DNA from: Prauserella rugosa
GTDB taxonomy: Bacteria > Actinomycetota > Actinomycetes > Mycobacteriales > Pseudonocardiaceae
Direction: 5' to 3'
Length of the DNA stretch: 64,000 bases
Assembly (NCBI RefSeq): GCF_000719975.1
Contig: NZ_JOIJ01000007.1
Coordinates: 1-64,000 of the forward strand
A model generated the notes under the pieces. It was not told the DNA's origin and did no database searches. It saw only the letters and a program-made list of their open reading frames with translations. A program made the translations under genes and the position numbers. Of this stretch, positions 32,424 to 41,606 are shown in pieces (position 1 is the first letter of the stretch; each line of letters begins with the position of its first letter).

Positions 32424-33422
32424 TCAGGCCACCTCGCCGTGGAGGATGTCGCCGTCGAGCGCGGTGAACCATCCTCCCCGCTGACCGAACGAGAGGAGAC
32501 CTTCGCGGGCGTCGGGAGCGCGCAGATCGAGCGTGACCGGCGTGCGCGGGGCGCCCTGTTGCTCGGTGAGCGAGACCAGCGCGTCGTGCCCCGCGTCGAT
32601 GGTGGCCTTGAGCCCACCGGTCGACGCCAGCGAGCCACGTGCCGCGCCCAGCAGGCCGAGCGCCTCGTCGAGGACCGGCAGCAGCGCGGCACGGTTGCCC
32701 TCGGTCATCGCGCGCACCAGCTCGGGACGGGTGCCGGCGACCCGGGTTCCGTCACGGAACGACCCGGCGGCGAGTGCACCCGCGAGCGGACCGCCGACGG
32801 AGGCCACGTTGGCCAGCACGGCGGCCAGCAGGTGCGGCAGATGCGACGTCCTGGCGACGGCGCCGTCGTGGGCGAGTGCGGGCAGTGGCACCACCCGCGC
32901 GCCTGCGTCGAGGGCCAGCGCCGCGGCCTCCCGCCACGCGGTGAGGTCCGGTTCGCCGTCGCTCCCGCCTTCGTCCTCCTCGGCGCAGACGACCCACGTC
33001 GCACCCTGGAACAGCGTCGCTGTCGCGGCCTTCCAACCGGACTCGGCCGTGCCCGCCATCGGATGTCCACCTGCGTAGCGCGCGTCGGGCGCCAGCCGGG
33101 TGACCGAGTCCAGCACCGGACCCTTGACGCTGGTCACGTCCGTGAGCAGGCAGTTCGGCGCGTGGGCTGCGACCAGCCGGAGCACGTCGTCGACCGCGGT
33201 GAGCGGCACCGCGAGCACCACCAGCGCGTCGCCGTCGGCCGCGCGGGTCAGCGCCCCGGCGACGTCGGTGCTCGCGTCGAACCCGTCGGCCACGGCGGCG
33301 TCGACGTCCTCCTGCGATGCCGACGCGCCCCACACCCTTCGGCCTGCCGAGGACGCGGCGCGCAGCACCGATCCGCCGATGAGTCCCAACCCGATCACGC
33401 ACACGTCACGCACGGCACACAT
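32424..33422 (-). CDS. tyrA: Prephenate dehydrogenase
   Basis: A 332-residue TyrA that converts prephenate to 4-hydroxyphenylpyruvate with NAD(P)+ in tyrosine synthesis. The Rossmann start is VCVIGLGLIGGSVLRAAS; TDVTSVKGPVLDSV and GGHPMAGTAESGWKAA hold the catalytic His and substrate residues. LPHLLAAVLANVA and SFRDGTRVAGTRPELVRAMTEGN cover the helical dimerisation domain. No ACT domain is present. Start ATG 33422, or VRDV nine bases later. No other aromatic amino-acid gene is nearby, as is usual for actinobacterial tyrA, which typically pairs with tadA as here. Confidence 0.93.
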   Translation of the reverse strand: MCAVRDVCVIGLGLIGGSVLRAASSAGRRVWGASASQEDVDAAVADGFDASTDVAGALTRAADGDALVVLAVPLTAVDDVLRLVAAHAPNCLLTDVTSVKGPVLDSVTRLAPDARYAGGHPMAGTAESGWKAATATLFQGATWVVCAEEDEGGSDGEPDLTAWREAAALALDAGARVVPLPALAHDGAVARTSHLPHLLAAVLANVASVGGPLAGALAAGSFRDGTRVAGTRPELVRAMTEGNRAALLPVLDEALGLLGAARGSLASTGGLKATIDAGHDALVSLTEQQGAPRTPVTLDLRAPDAREGLLSFGQRGGWFTALDGDILHGEVA

Positions 33423-33519
33423 CCTCGCACTCCGGGGCGCAGGCTGAAACGCTCCGGCGGCGCAATGCCCCGGCGCACAGCGGACGGCTGCGCAGGCGCC
33501 AAGGCAGCAGCAGCCGACG

Positions 33520-34749
33520 TCAGCGCAGCAGCGACAGCGCGTAGGCGGCGTGCATGGCGACCCCGTGCGCCATCGCGTCCTCGTGGTGGCGGACGCGGTT
33601 GGAGTGGTTGGCAGGCGCCTGTGCGGGGTCGACGTCGGGCGGGCACGCGCCGAGCAGCGCGAACGCGCCGGGGACGCGCTGCAGGACGTAGGAGAAGTCC
33701 TCCCCGCCCATGATCGGCTCCGGCAGCAGCGCGGCGTTGTCGGGTCCGAGGACCGTCGAGGCCAGCTCCAGCACCCGTGCGGCCTCGTCGGCGTCGTTGA
33801 CGGTGGTCGGATAGCCGGGAGTGAGGTCGATCTGCGCGCGGCAGCCGTAGGCCGCGGCGATGCTCTCGCACACCGACTCCATCTCGGCGCGCACCTTCGA
33901 CCGGGCCGCATCGGACAGCGTGCGCATCGTGCCCTCGAGGAACGCCGTCTCCGGGATGATGTTCGTCGTCGTGCCCGCCTCCATGTGCGTCACCGACAGC
34001 ACCACGGGCTCGGTCGCGGCGAACCGCCGTCCCGTCATCGTGTGCAGCGCACCGACCATGGCCGCGGCCGCGGGGATCGGATCGCAGGCGGCCTCGGGTA
34101 CGGATCCGTGTCCGCCCTTGCCGACGACGCGCACGTGGAAGTCGTCGACCGAGGCCATCAGCGGGCCCGGCCTGGTGTGGACCCTTCCGCTCGGCAGCGT
34201 CGGGTAGATGTGCACGCCGAACGCGTGTTCCACCCGCTCGCCCGCCGCGTCGAGCACACCCTCGTGGATCATGTGCCGCGCGCCGTGCTGACCTTCCTCG
34301 CCGGGCTGGAACATGAACACCACCGAGCCGGCCAGGTCGTCGACGTGCCGGGACAGCAGCCGAGCCGCCGAGGCCAGCATCGCGACGTGGGTGTCGTGAC
34401 CGCAGGCGTGCATCGTGCCGTCGGACTCGGAGGCGAACTCCTCTCCGGACTCCTCGGTCACCGGCAGCGCGTCCATGTCGCCGCGCAGGAGAACGGCAGG
34501 GCCCGGCTTGGCTCCGCGCAGCACCGCGGTCACCGACGTCGACGTCGTTCCCGTGGTGACCTCGAGAGGCAGGTCCTTGATCGCCTCCAGCACCAGCTCC
34601 TGCGTCCGCGGCAGGTGGAGGCCGATCTCGGGCTGCCGGTGCAGCCGCCTGCGCAGCGCGACCGTGTCCGGCTGCAGGGCCCGCGCCTCGTCCGCGAGCT
34701 GCGGAAGCACCAGGTCGGGAAGGGAGGGAAGCTGTTCGGGTCCGGTCAT
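33520..34749 (-). CDS. M20 family amidohydrolase
   Basis: A 409-residue M20D metallopeptidase/amidohydrolase (hippurate hydrolase/IAA-amino acid hydrolase type). The metal ligands are visible in TMHACGHDTHVAMLASAARLL (about residue 112) and FMFQPGEEGQHGARHMI (about 145); HVRVVGKGGHGSVPEAACDPI begins the dimerisation domain; MGGEDFSYVLQRVPG (about 356) is the C-terminal ligand block. ATG 34749 fits the family start. The substrate (N-acyl amino acid or similar) is not known. Confidence 0.9.
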   Translation of the reverse strand: MTGPEQLPSLPDLVLPQLADEARALQPDTVALRRRLHRQPEIGLHLPRTQELVLEAIKDLPLEVTTGTTSTSVTAVLRGAKPGPAVLLRGDMDALPVTEESGEEFASESDGTMHACGHDTHVAMLASAARLLSRHVDDLAGSVVFMFQPGEEGQHGARHMIHEGVLDAAGERVEHAFGVHIYPTLPSGRVHTRPGPLMASVDDFHVRVVGKGGHGSVPEAACDPIPAAAAMVGALHTMTGRRFAATEPVVLSVTHMEAGTTTNIIPETAFLEGTMRTLSDAARSKVRAEMESVCESIAAAYGCRAQIDLTPGYPTTVNDADEAARVLELASTVLGPDNAALLPEPIMGGEDFSYVLQRVPGAFALLGACPPDVDPAQAPANHSNRVRHHEDAMAHGVAMHAAYALSLLR

Positions 34750-34855
34750 GTGATCGATCCTGGCACGTCGGCCGGCGGGCCCGCGTGCGGTGCGGGAGAA
34801 CCGACAGGCCGCTTTCGAGCCGTCACCGATGGTCACGCGGGTATACGGTGGGCCC

Positions 34856-35338
34856 ATGCCGGTGGACGAGTCGATCACGGGATTCGCAATGGCCGTGGTG
34901 CGCGAGGACGGTCAGTGGCGATGCAGCGCGCTGGAGCAGGCCGCGCTCGCCGAACTCGACGCGGCCATCACGGAGCTGCGCAAGCTGCGTTCGACGGGCG
35001 CGGTGTTCGGGATGCTGGCGGTGGACGACGAGTTCTTCGTCATCGTGCGCCCGACGCCGGGCGGTGCGCAGTTGCTGGTGTCGGACGCGGCCGCGGCGCT
35101 GGACTACGACATCGCCGCCGACGTGCTCGACCTGCTGCGCGTCGACCCGCCCGACGAGGACGACGACACGATCTGGCCGGAAGGCGACCTGGAGATCCTC
35201 GCCGACCTCGGGATGCCCGCGCCGGAACTCGAGGTCATCGCGGGTGAGACCGAGCTGTACCCGGACGAGCAGCTGGGCATGATCGCGCAGCGGTGCGGGT
35301 TCGGCGAGGCGTTCAACAAGGCCCTCGACGAGCTGTGA
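34856..35338 (+). CDS. tRNA adenosine deaminase-associated protein
   Basis: A 160-residue protein of a conserved actinobacterial family found directly before tadA: SITGFAMAVVREDGQWRCSAL at the start, VFGMLAVDDEFFVIVRPTPGG, and LGMIAQRCGFGEAFNKALDEL at the end. The stop overlaps the tadA GTG by 4 nt. The start lies 6 nt after TACGGT, a leaderless-type arrangement. Its biochemical role is unknown; constant linkage suggests a partner or regulator of A-to-I tRNA editing. Confidence 0.85.
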   Translation: MPVDESITGFAMAVVREDGQWRCSALEQAALAELDAAITELRKLRSTGAVFGMLAVDDEFFVIVRPTPGGAQLLVSDAAAALDYDIAADVLDLLRVDPPDEDDDTIWPEGDLEILADLGMPAPELEVIAGETELYPDEQLGMIAQRCGFGEAFNKALDEL

Positions 35339-35811
35339 ACCCGGCGGCGGCCGACGAGTCCGCGGTCCGGGAGGCGCTCGGGTACGCGCGGCGGGCGCGT
35401 GGCACGCGCGACGTGCCCATCGGGGCCGTCGTGTTCGCCCCCGACGGCCGGGTGCTCGCGGGCGCGCACAACGCGCGTGAGCACCTCGGCGACCCGACCG
35501 CGCACGCAGAGGTGCTGGCGTTGCGGGCCGCGGCCGCGGAGTACGGCGACGGTTGGCGCCTCGCAGGCTGCACCCTCGCCGTGACGGTCGAACCCTGCAC
35601 GATGTGTGCGGGTGCGCTCGTGCTGGCCCGTGTCGCGCGGGTGGTGTTCGGCGCGTGGGAACCGCGGACCGGGGCGGTCGGCTCGTTGTGGGACGTGGTG
35701 CGGGACCGGAGGTTGAACCACCGCCCCGAGGTGATCGGCGGAGTGCTCGAGCACGAGTGCGCGGAGCTGCTCGACGAGTTCTTCGCAGCGCACCGGGTCG
35801 ATCCCGGCTGA
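35335..35811 (+). CDS. tadA: tRNA-specific adenosine deaminase
   Basis: A 158-residue zinc deaminase that converts A34 to inosine in tRNA-Arg(ACG). The zinc/catalytic motifs are PTAHAEVLAL (about residue 52, HAE) and TVEPCTMCAGALVLARV (about residue 83, PCxxC). ERRVVFGAWEPRTGAVGSL-type substrate-loop residues follow. It starts at GTG 35335 overlapping the upstream gene, and ends 48 bp before tRNA-Ser. Confidence 0.95.
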   Translation: MNPAAADESAVREALGYARRARGTRDVPIGAVVFAPDGRVLAGAHNAREHLGDPTAHAEVLALRAAAAEYGDGWRLAGCTLAVTVEPCTMCAGALVLARVARVVFGAWEPRTGAVGSLWDVVRDRRLNHRPEVIGGVLEHECAELLDEFFAAHRVDPG

Positions 35812-35859
35812 GGCGGACCCCGTGCGATCGGCGAAGGGGCGTCGAGTAACCTATTTAGC

Positions 35860-35944
35860 GGTAGCGTGTCCGAGCGGCCGAAGGAGCGCGACTCGAAATC
35901 GCGTGAGGTGAGAGCCTCCGTGGGTTCGAATCCCACCGCTACCG
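35860..35944 (+). tRNA. tRNA-Ser (anticodon CGA)
   Basis: A class II tRNA with the acceptor GGTAGCG/CGCTACC, the D-arm GTGTCCGAGCGGCCG, an anticodon stem GCGA/TCGC around CTCGAAA (anticodon CGA), a long variable arm, and the T-arm GTGGGTTCGAATCCCAC. CCA is not encoded. Confidence 0.95.
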
Positions 35945-35952
35945 CTCGTGCC

Positions 35953-35990
35953 GAAGGGGCGGGTGTTCGAGACCGAGCACCCGCCCCTTC
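35953..35990 (+). terminator. Terminator after tRNA-Ser(CGA)
   Basis: A perfect 13-bp stem GAAGGGGCGGGTG with its complement, 12-nt loop, 9 bp after the tRNA. Confidence 0.75.
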
Positions 35991-36269
35991 GCCGTTCTCG
36001 GAGTCGTTCTCGCAGTCGTGCGCCGGAGTCGGCGTGTGGGGGCCGCCGACGGTCCGATCGTGCTGTGGCGTGACTACTTCGACTGGACGACGGTGCCGGC
36101 CTCGAGCGCCCGCGGCGGGGTTGCGGCGTTGGCTCACGCGGTGCGATCGGCACTGGGACGAAACGGCGGCTCGGTGACCGGCCGCCACCCCCGATCGGCG
36201 GAGTGAGCCGACGAACGGACTCCTCCGCGTCGGCCAATCTTCTTCCGGTGCTCACCCGGATGGGCAAAG

Positions 36270-38141
36270 ATGCCTCGCGTGACCGCACTCAGCAGCAGAG
36301 CGACGCGGGTCGTTTCGGCGTTGTCCGCGACAGCGGTGGCCACCTCGATCGTGCTCGCCGCCCCCGCGACCGCAGACACCACCGAGACCCGCATCCACGA
36401 CGTCCAGGGCACGGGCCGCATCTCGCCCATGGTCGGCGAGTCCGTCACGGTGCCGGGCATCGTCACCGCCACCCGTGACTTCGGCAGCGCCCGCGGCTTC
36501 TGGCTGCAGGACCCCGAACCGGACGGCGACCCGCGTACCAGCGAGGGCATCTTCGTCTACACCGGTGAGCAGAGCCCCGACGTCACGGCAGGCGACGAGC
36601 TGTCCGTCACCGGCGAGGTCACCGAGTACCGCCCGGAGAGCCAGGACTCGGCTTACCAGTCGACCACGCAGCTGACCGGTGCCGAGTGGACGGTCTCCTC
36701 GACCGGCAACGAGCTTCCGGAGGCGGTGGAGATCACCGCCGACACCGTGCCGGACACGTTCGCGCCGCCGGAGGGCAACCTCGACGAGCTCGAACTCCAG
36801 CCCGACAAGTACGCCCTCGACTTCTGGGAGTCCACGGAGGGCCAGCGCGCCGTCATCGGTGACGCGCGCCTGGTGAGCCCCAGCACGCAGTACAACGAGC
36901 TGTACGTGACCACCAAACCGGGCGAGAACCCGAGTGCGCGCGGCGGTGCTGTCTACGGCGGCTACGACCGGGCGAACACGGGTCTGCTGAAGATCGAGTC
37001 GCTGATCCCGTTCGACGAGCGTCCTTTCCCGACGGCCAACGTCGGCGACACCCTCACCGGCACCACGGCGGGGCCGATCGAGTACGACTCCTACGGCGGC
37101 TACACGCTGATGGCCACCGAACTGGGCGAGGTGGCCGACAACGGTCTCGAGCGGGAGGTGACGGCGAAGCAGAGCCGCGCCGACCTGTCCGTGGCGACCT
37201 ACAACGTCGAGAACCTGTCCGGCGTGGACGATCAGGCCAAGTTCGACGACCTGGCAGGCGGCGTGGTCGAGAACCTGCGTTCGCCCGACATCGTGACGTT
37301 GGAGGAGATCCAGGACAACAACGGCGCCGACGGCAACGGCGACGGGGTCGTGGCTGCCGACGAGACGCTGGACCGGTTCGTCGACGCGATCGCGGCCGCG
37401 GGCGGGCCGCGGTACGAGTGGCGCCAGATCGACCCGGAGGAATCGGCCGACGGCGGTCAGCCGGGCGGCAACATCCGCGTCGGTTTCCTGTACAACCCGG
37501 ACCGGGTGTCGTTCGTGGACCGTGCGGGCGGAGACGCGACCACACCGGTCGAGGTGGAGAAGTCGCGCTCGGGCGCGGCGCACCTGTCGGTGTCGCCCGG
37601 CCGGATCGACCCGCAGAACGAGGCGTGGGCCGACAGCCGCAAGCCGCTCGTCGGCGAGTTCACGTTCCGTGGGCGCACGGTGTTCGTGGTCGCCAACCAC
37701 TTCGCATCGAAGGGCGGCGACGAGCCGACGCACGGCAGGTTCCAGCCGCCGGCGCGCTCGTCGGAGGAGCAGCGGGTGAAGCAGGCGCAGGTGGTGCGCG
37801 GCTTCGTCGACGAACTGCAGGCGGCGCAGCCCGATGCGAACGTCGTCGTGGCCGGTGACCTCAACGACTTCCAGTTCTCGGAGACGCTGGGCACGCTCAC
37901 CGAGGGCGGCGCGCTGTCGGCGTTGATCGACACGCTGCCCGTCGACCAGCAGTACAGCTACGTCTACGAGGGCAACTCGCAGGTGCTGGACCACATCCTC
38001 GTGTCCGACTCGCTGCGGAGGGTCGACTACGACGTGGTGCACATCAACGCCGAGTTCGCCGACCAGGCCAGCGACCACGACCCGCAGATCGTCCGCTTCC
38101 GCCCCTCTGCGTCCACCCGGACCGACTGGCCCACCAACTGA
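36270..38141 (+). CDS. Secreted endonuclease/exonuclease/phosphatase family nuclease
   Basis: A 623-residue exported nuclease of the ExeM/NucH type. It has a signal peptide to about residue 35 (AAPATADT), an N-terminal OB-fold domain (HDVQGTGRISPMVGESVTVPGIVTA, GFWLQDP), and a DNase I-like EEP domain (about 305-610) with SVATYNVENLS, IVTLEEIQDNNG (Glu metal ligand), FVVANHFASKG, VVVAGDLNDFQ and the final ASDHDPQIV catalytic His. Full-length and intact. Start ATG 36270; GTG 36279 lies 7 nt after AAAGAT and would fit a leaderless start. Likely degrades extracellular DNA for phosphate or nutrient supply. Confidence 0.9.
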   Translation: MPRVTALSSRATRVVSALSATAVATSIVLAAPATADTTETRIHDVQGTGRISPMVGESVTVPGIVTATRDFGSARGFWLQDPEPDGDPRTSEGIFVYTGEQSPDVTAGDELSVTGEVTEYRPESQDSAYQSTTQLTGAEWTVSSTGNELPEAVEITADTVPDTFAPPEGNLDELELQPDKYALDFWESTEGQRAVIGDARLVSPSTQYNELYVTTKPGENPSARGGAVYGGYDRANTGLLKIESLIPFDERPFPTANVGDTLTGTTAGPIEYDSYGGYTLMATELGEVADNGLEREVTAKQSRADLSVATYNVENLSGVDDQAKFDDLAGGVVENLRSPDIVTLEEIQDNNGADGNGDGVVAADETLDRFVDAIAAAGGPRYEWRQIDPEESADGGQPGGNIRVGFLYNPDRVSFVDRAGGDATTPVEVEKSRSGAAHLSVSPGRIDPQNEAWADSRKPLVGEFTFRGRTVFVVANHFASKGGDEPTHGRFQPPARSSEEQRVKQAQVVRGFVDELQAAQPDANVVVAGDLNDFQFSETLGTLTEGGALSALIDTLPVDQQYSYVYEGNSQVLDHILVSDSLRRVDYDVVHINAEFADQASDHDPQIVRFRPSASTRTDWPTN

Positions 38142-38147
38142 GCACTG

Positions 38148-38198
38148 CTCCCGAGGGCCCCATAGTTGCACTCAACGCGACCATGGGGCCCTTGGGAG
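38148..38198. terminator. Bidirectional terminator between nuclease and ATPase operon
   Basis: CTCCC-AGGGCCCCAT and ATGGGGCCCT-GGGAG form a 15-bp stem with one bulge between convergent genes. The hairpin ends next to the stop of the gene at 38199. Confidence 0.75.
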
Positions 38199-38582
38199 CT
38201 ACTTGCGGGCCCGCCAGCCGAGTTTCAGGACGGCCTGGGTGAGTTCGTGGTAGGCGGGGCGAATGTCGTCGGCGTAGCGGGACGCCTGGTCGCCCCTGGC
38301 CGAGGCGACGGGCGTGGGCTCCTCGCCGACGTCGAGCCACGACAGCCGTGCCACGTTGTCCCTCGCCATCGACCACCAGCGGCGCGCGCGCTCGGCCATG
38401 GCCTGCTCGGCCTCGGCCGCGGCGTGCACGTTCTGCTCTGCCGCCGCGATCTCACCGTGCAGCTGCTGCTCGCGCGCCTGCTCCCACGCACGCAGATCCT
38501 CGGCGGCCTTCCGTGCCAGGCCGATGATCTCCTTGTAGCGCGCGGCCGCGTCCACCCGCGTCTCGGGCGGCTGCTCAGTCAT
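38199..38582 (-). CDS. Coiled-coil protein, last gene of the ATPase operon
   Basis: A 127-residue protein, helical and charged: YKEIIGLARKAAEDLRAWEQAREQQLHGEI, then AEQNVHAAAEAEQAMAERARRWWSMARDNVARLSWLDVG (about residues 50-90 in sequence order). No signal peptide or membrane segment. The WW pair and the tail YHELTQAVLKLGWRARK are distinctive. The ATG at 38582 overlaps the ATPase stop by 8 nt, so it is translationally coupled to it. The family is unknown; it is probably a structural partner of the ATPase. Confidence 0.75.
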   Translation of the reverse strand: MTEQPPETRVDAAARYKEIIGLARKAAEDLRAWEQAREQQLHGEIAAAEQNVHAAAEAEQAMAERARRWWSMARDNVARLSWLDVGEEPTPVASARGDQASRYADDIRPAYHELTQAVLKLGWRARK

Positions 38583-41322
38583 CGAGGTCCTCCTCACGGC
38601 GGAACGGGATGACGATCTCGGGCGAGCTCAACGTCGTCCGGTCGAAGAACAGGGCGCGGTCGGGTCGCGGCGACCAGTGCACGACCTGCCCTGCGGCCAG
38701 CGGACCGAGTTCGTTGCCCTGCACGTCGAGCGCGACCCAGGCGCCGACGTCATCGGTTCCGCCGAACCCGAGTGTGTCCTTCAGGCGCGCGATGCTCCGC
38801 CACCAGCCGAGCACGTGCACCCCACGTGCGGGTCCCTGCTTCAACAGGGTGCGCAGGTGGTCCAGGCCGCTGGTCCTGCCCGGTTCCTTCGCCTCCAACA
38901 CGGGCAGGGCGGCGTCGACGCCGTAGAGGACGGCGATCCGCCGGGCGGCTCGCTGTGATCCGTCGGCGAGTTCGCCCGCCCACGCCGTGACGGTCTCGAC
39001 GACGGTGTCCGCCGTGACGGTCTCGGCCTTGTGCCCTTCGGCGTGCAGGCGTTCGGCGAGGGCGGTCACCGCGGGTTCGCACCGGTCGACGAGGCAGAAG
39101 AGCGCGAACTCGACGTCACCGGGGGCGAACTGCCTGGCCACCGAGCGGACGGCGGAGTCGAGGATCGACACCGCGTCGCGTTGCGTCGTGCCCAGCACGG
39201 CGAGGTTGCGTCCCGGTGCGGTGGACAGCTCGACGGTGTGCGCCACGTCGGCGACGTCGATGGACTGCCCAACGATCGCATGTGGACGGTCCGAAGGCGA
39301 CAGCGCGGTGAACGCCGTCGACTCGGCGAGTCGCGGAGCGTGGGCACCGTCGAACAGGCGCGGCACGGACGTCGATCCGTAGCGTTGCCACAGTTGCCGT
39401 TGCAGGGCGGGGAAGACGCCGCCCGAGCTGGCGTCCGGCACGTGGGCGAGCTGGTTGCCGTGCCCGATTCCGGAGTCGTGATTGACCACCGCGTGCCAGC
39501 GCGGCGCGGCGACGGCCGCCTGGTTGGCCTCGGCGAGCACGCGCCTCGCCTTGGGCATCGCGATGCGCAGGGTGCACTGTTCGAACACGGCGGGCTTGCC
39601 CCAGAACGCCTCGATTCCGGCGATGTCCTGACTGGCCAGGATGAGGTGGATGCCCTGGGACCGGCCGCGCCGGGCGACGTCCTCCAGCAGCGAGGTTGCC
39701 AGTGTCGTCACCGTGTCGCGTTCGCCGAAGAGGTACTGGAACTCGTCGATCACCGCCACGATGCGGGGCCAGTGCCCGTTCGGATCCTGCTCGCGCAGTT
39801 CCGACAACGTCGTGACCTCGTGTTCCTTCGCCGCCGCCGACCGCCTGCGCAGTTCGTCGGTGAGGAACCGCAGAAGTGCCAGGCCGAACTCGCGGTCGGT
39901 GTTGACGTTGACGCCCACGAGCCGCGCGTGCGGAAGCCAGCTCTCGTCCTTGCGGCCGGGAGCGAGCCCGGCGAACGACACGCCCTCCTTGAAGTCCAAA
40001 AGGTACAGAGCAAGTTCGTTCGGCGAGTACCGCGCGCACAGCGAACCCAGCAGGGCGTACAGGAAGTTCGTCTTGCCCGAACCGCTCGGCCCGCCGATCA
40101 GGGCGTGCGGGGTGGCGTCGCCGATCACCACGTCGACGGGCTCGCCCTCGTGGAACCCGACGGGTGCCCTGAGCTCCACGGCCGACGAGGCGGTGCCGTA
40201 CTCGGTCGGCAACAGGTCGTCGAACGTGCGCGGCCCGCCCTGCCTGGCCATCAGCGCTTCGGCGATCCGGGACGACGCGGTGGCGACCTGGCCGCCCGGC
40301 AGCGGCGGATCGAGGCGCACCGCCAGGTCCGGGCCCGTCATGCTCGTGACGGCGGTGCGGTCGGCGGTCACGTGCACGCTCTCGACGGCGCCGTCCAGCA
40401 TCGTGGGCACGTCCACGAGGATGAGCGACATCCCCGCCTCGATCGCGCCGCTGGCGACGCGTTTGATGTCGCGGATCTGTTCGGGCTGCAGGTCCTCCCC
40501 GTTGCCGTAGAGCACGCCGATCCGCCACGGTTCGAGCCGCTTGCCCGTGGCGGCCCGCATCGCGCGCAGCGAGACGTGCCCTGCCTGCATGGTGTAACCG
40601 TGAATGCGGCGGATGTGGCCTGCGAACTCGTCGAGCAGGTCGGACAGGCGGGTCGGGTCGTGCACCGTGACCGCACTCGTCCTGGACAATGCGTAGAAGT
40701 TGGGCAGCACCCCGGTCAGCTGGCCGATGTCCCACAGGTGGATCTTCACCGCGCCGGGTTCGAACGTCGACAACACCCGCATCAGCAGGTTCTCCACCAG
40801 TCCGTCCACGGTGGACCGCGTGTTGGGTGCCGACGTCACGGCCAGGTGGGAGGAGTCGAGCAACGGCACTGCGACGTCGAACGCCGAATCCGCGCTTCCG
40901 TCCACTGTGGTCTCGCCGATCCGCCACAGCTGCGGCGTCGTGAGCCCGGACGACGTGCCCACCCTGCCGAGCCATTCGCCCGCGGGCGCCGACGCGGGAC
41001 CGGGTGCGGTCTCGGCGACGAGTTCACGCAGCCGCCGCGGCCCCGCCGTCCACTCGGCGTAGAACTGTTCGCGCACGCTGGCGAGCTTGTGCACCACGCT
41101 CGCCATGGCCGGCGTGGTCATCCGGGCTGCGAGTTCCGGGTCCGCGGCCGCCCGGTCCATGCCGGTGCGCACCACGTCCTGTTCGAGGCGGCGCTGCGCG
41201 AGCTCCTGTTCGGCCTGCGCGTGCGCGTTGCGGGCGGCCCCGAGCGCGAGGCCGATCTGGTGGCGGAGGTGGTCGAGCGCGGTGACGACGCGGGCTCGCT
41301 GCTCGTGGACCTTCCTGCCCAT
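38575..41322 (-). CDS. FtsK/SpoIIIE-type ATPase, soluble, three modules (EccC-like)
   Basis: A 915-residue protein. Residues 1-100 are a long coiled coil (LGAARNAHAQAEQELAQRR). Then come three ATPase-like modules: one without motifs (about 150-350), a complete FtsK/SpoIIIE domain (about 375-620) with Walker A GGPSGSGKT at 410-418, Walker B IVAVIDEF at 521-528 and LILASQDIAGI, and a degenerate C-terminal one (about 680-890) in which Walker A reads GTTQRDAV. Tandem modules with only some active resemble EccC of type VII secretion, but the two EccC membrane helices are missing. It sits in a compact operon between tiny helical proteins, which suggests a cytosolic motor that moves or assembles them. 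Confidence 0.85.
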   Translation of the reverse strand: MGRKVHEQRARVVTALDHLRHQIGLALGAARNAHAQAEQELAQRRLEQDVVRTGMDRAAADPELAARMTTPAMASVVHKLASVREQFYAEWTAGPRRLRELVAETAPGPASAPAGEWLGRVGTSSGLTTPQLWRIGETTVDGSADSAFDVAVPLLDSSHLAVTSAPNTRSTVDGLVENLLMRVLSTFEPGAVKIHLWDIGQLTGVLPNFYALSRTSAVTVHDPTRLSDLLDEFAGHIRRIHGYTMQAGHVSLRAMRAATGKRLEPWRIGVLYGNGEDLQPEQIRDIKRVASGAIEAGMSLILVDVPTMLDGAVESVHVTADRTAVTSMTGPDLAVRLDPPLPGGQVATASSRIAEALMARQGGPRTFDDLLPTEYGTASSAVELRAPVGFHEGEPVDVVIGDATPHALIGGPSGSGKTNFLYALLGSLCARYSPNELALYLLDFKEGVSFAGLAPGRKDESWLPHARLVGVNVNTDREFGLALLRFLTDELRRRSAAAKEHEVTTLSELREQDPNGHWPRIVAVIDEFQYLFGERDTVTTLATSLLEDVARRGRSQGIHLILASQDIAGIEAFWGKPAVFEQCTLRIAMPKARRVLAEANQAAVAAPRWHAVVNHDSGIGHGNQLAHVPDASSGGVFPALQRQLWQRYGSTSVPRLFDGAHAPRLAESTAFTALSPSDRPHAIVGQSIDVADVAHTVELSTAPGRNLAVLGTTQRDAVSILDSAVRSVARQFAPGDVEFALFCLVDRCEPAVTALAERLHAEGHKAETVTADTVVETVTAWAGELADGSQRAARRIAVLYGVDAALPVLEAKEPGRTSGLDHLRTLLKQGPARGVHVLGWWRSIARLKDTLGFGGTDDVGAWVALDVQGNELGPLAAGQVVHWSPRPDRALFFDRTTLSSPEIVIPFRREEDLDD

Positions 41323-41329
41323 ACGCCTG

Positions 41330-41590
41330 CTACAACCTTGCTTCGTAGTGGTTCAGGGCTTGCTCGACGCCGCCGAGCTGCCCTGTGTGGTCGTCCAGCT
41401 GGTCGAACGCTCGCGCCAGCTGGGCGGGTAGCCACGGCTCCCCGCTGCTGCCCGCGGTGCCGCTCTGGGCATCCAGCAGTGCGCGCCGGTACTCCTCGAG
41501 CAGTTCCCTGGCGTGTGCGGCCTGCGCGGCGGCGTCCGTGAGGCTCGTGCGGACGGCGTTCAGCGAGGCGTGCAGCTCGTACAGCGACAT
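41330..41590 (-). CDS. 86-residue helical protein B of the ATPase operon
   Basis: MSLYELHASLNAVRTSLTDA begins a first helix (about 1-42). A Gly/Ser/Pro turn (SGTAGSSGEPWLP) leads to a second helix (about 55-83) ending NHYEARL. The helix-turn-helix hairpin of about 85-100 residues resembles WXG100 proteins in size and layout, but has PW instead of WxG in the turn. It is exactly as long as protein A and shares its ARL end. It lies 7 nt before the ATPase start. Possibly a secreted or structural substrate of the ATPase. Confidence 0.75.
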   Translation of the reverse strand: MSLYELHASLNAVRTSLTDAAAQAAHARELLEEYRRALLDAQSGTAGSSGEPWLPAQLARAFDQLDDHTGQLGGVEQALNHYEARL

Positions 41591-41606
41591 GGTGGCGGAC
41601 CGGGGC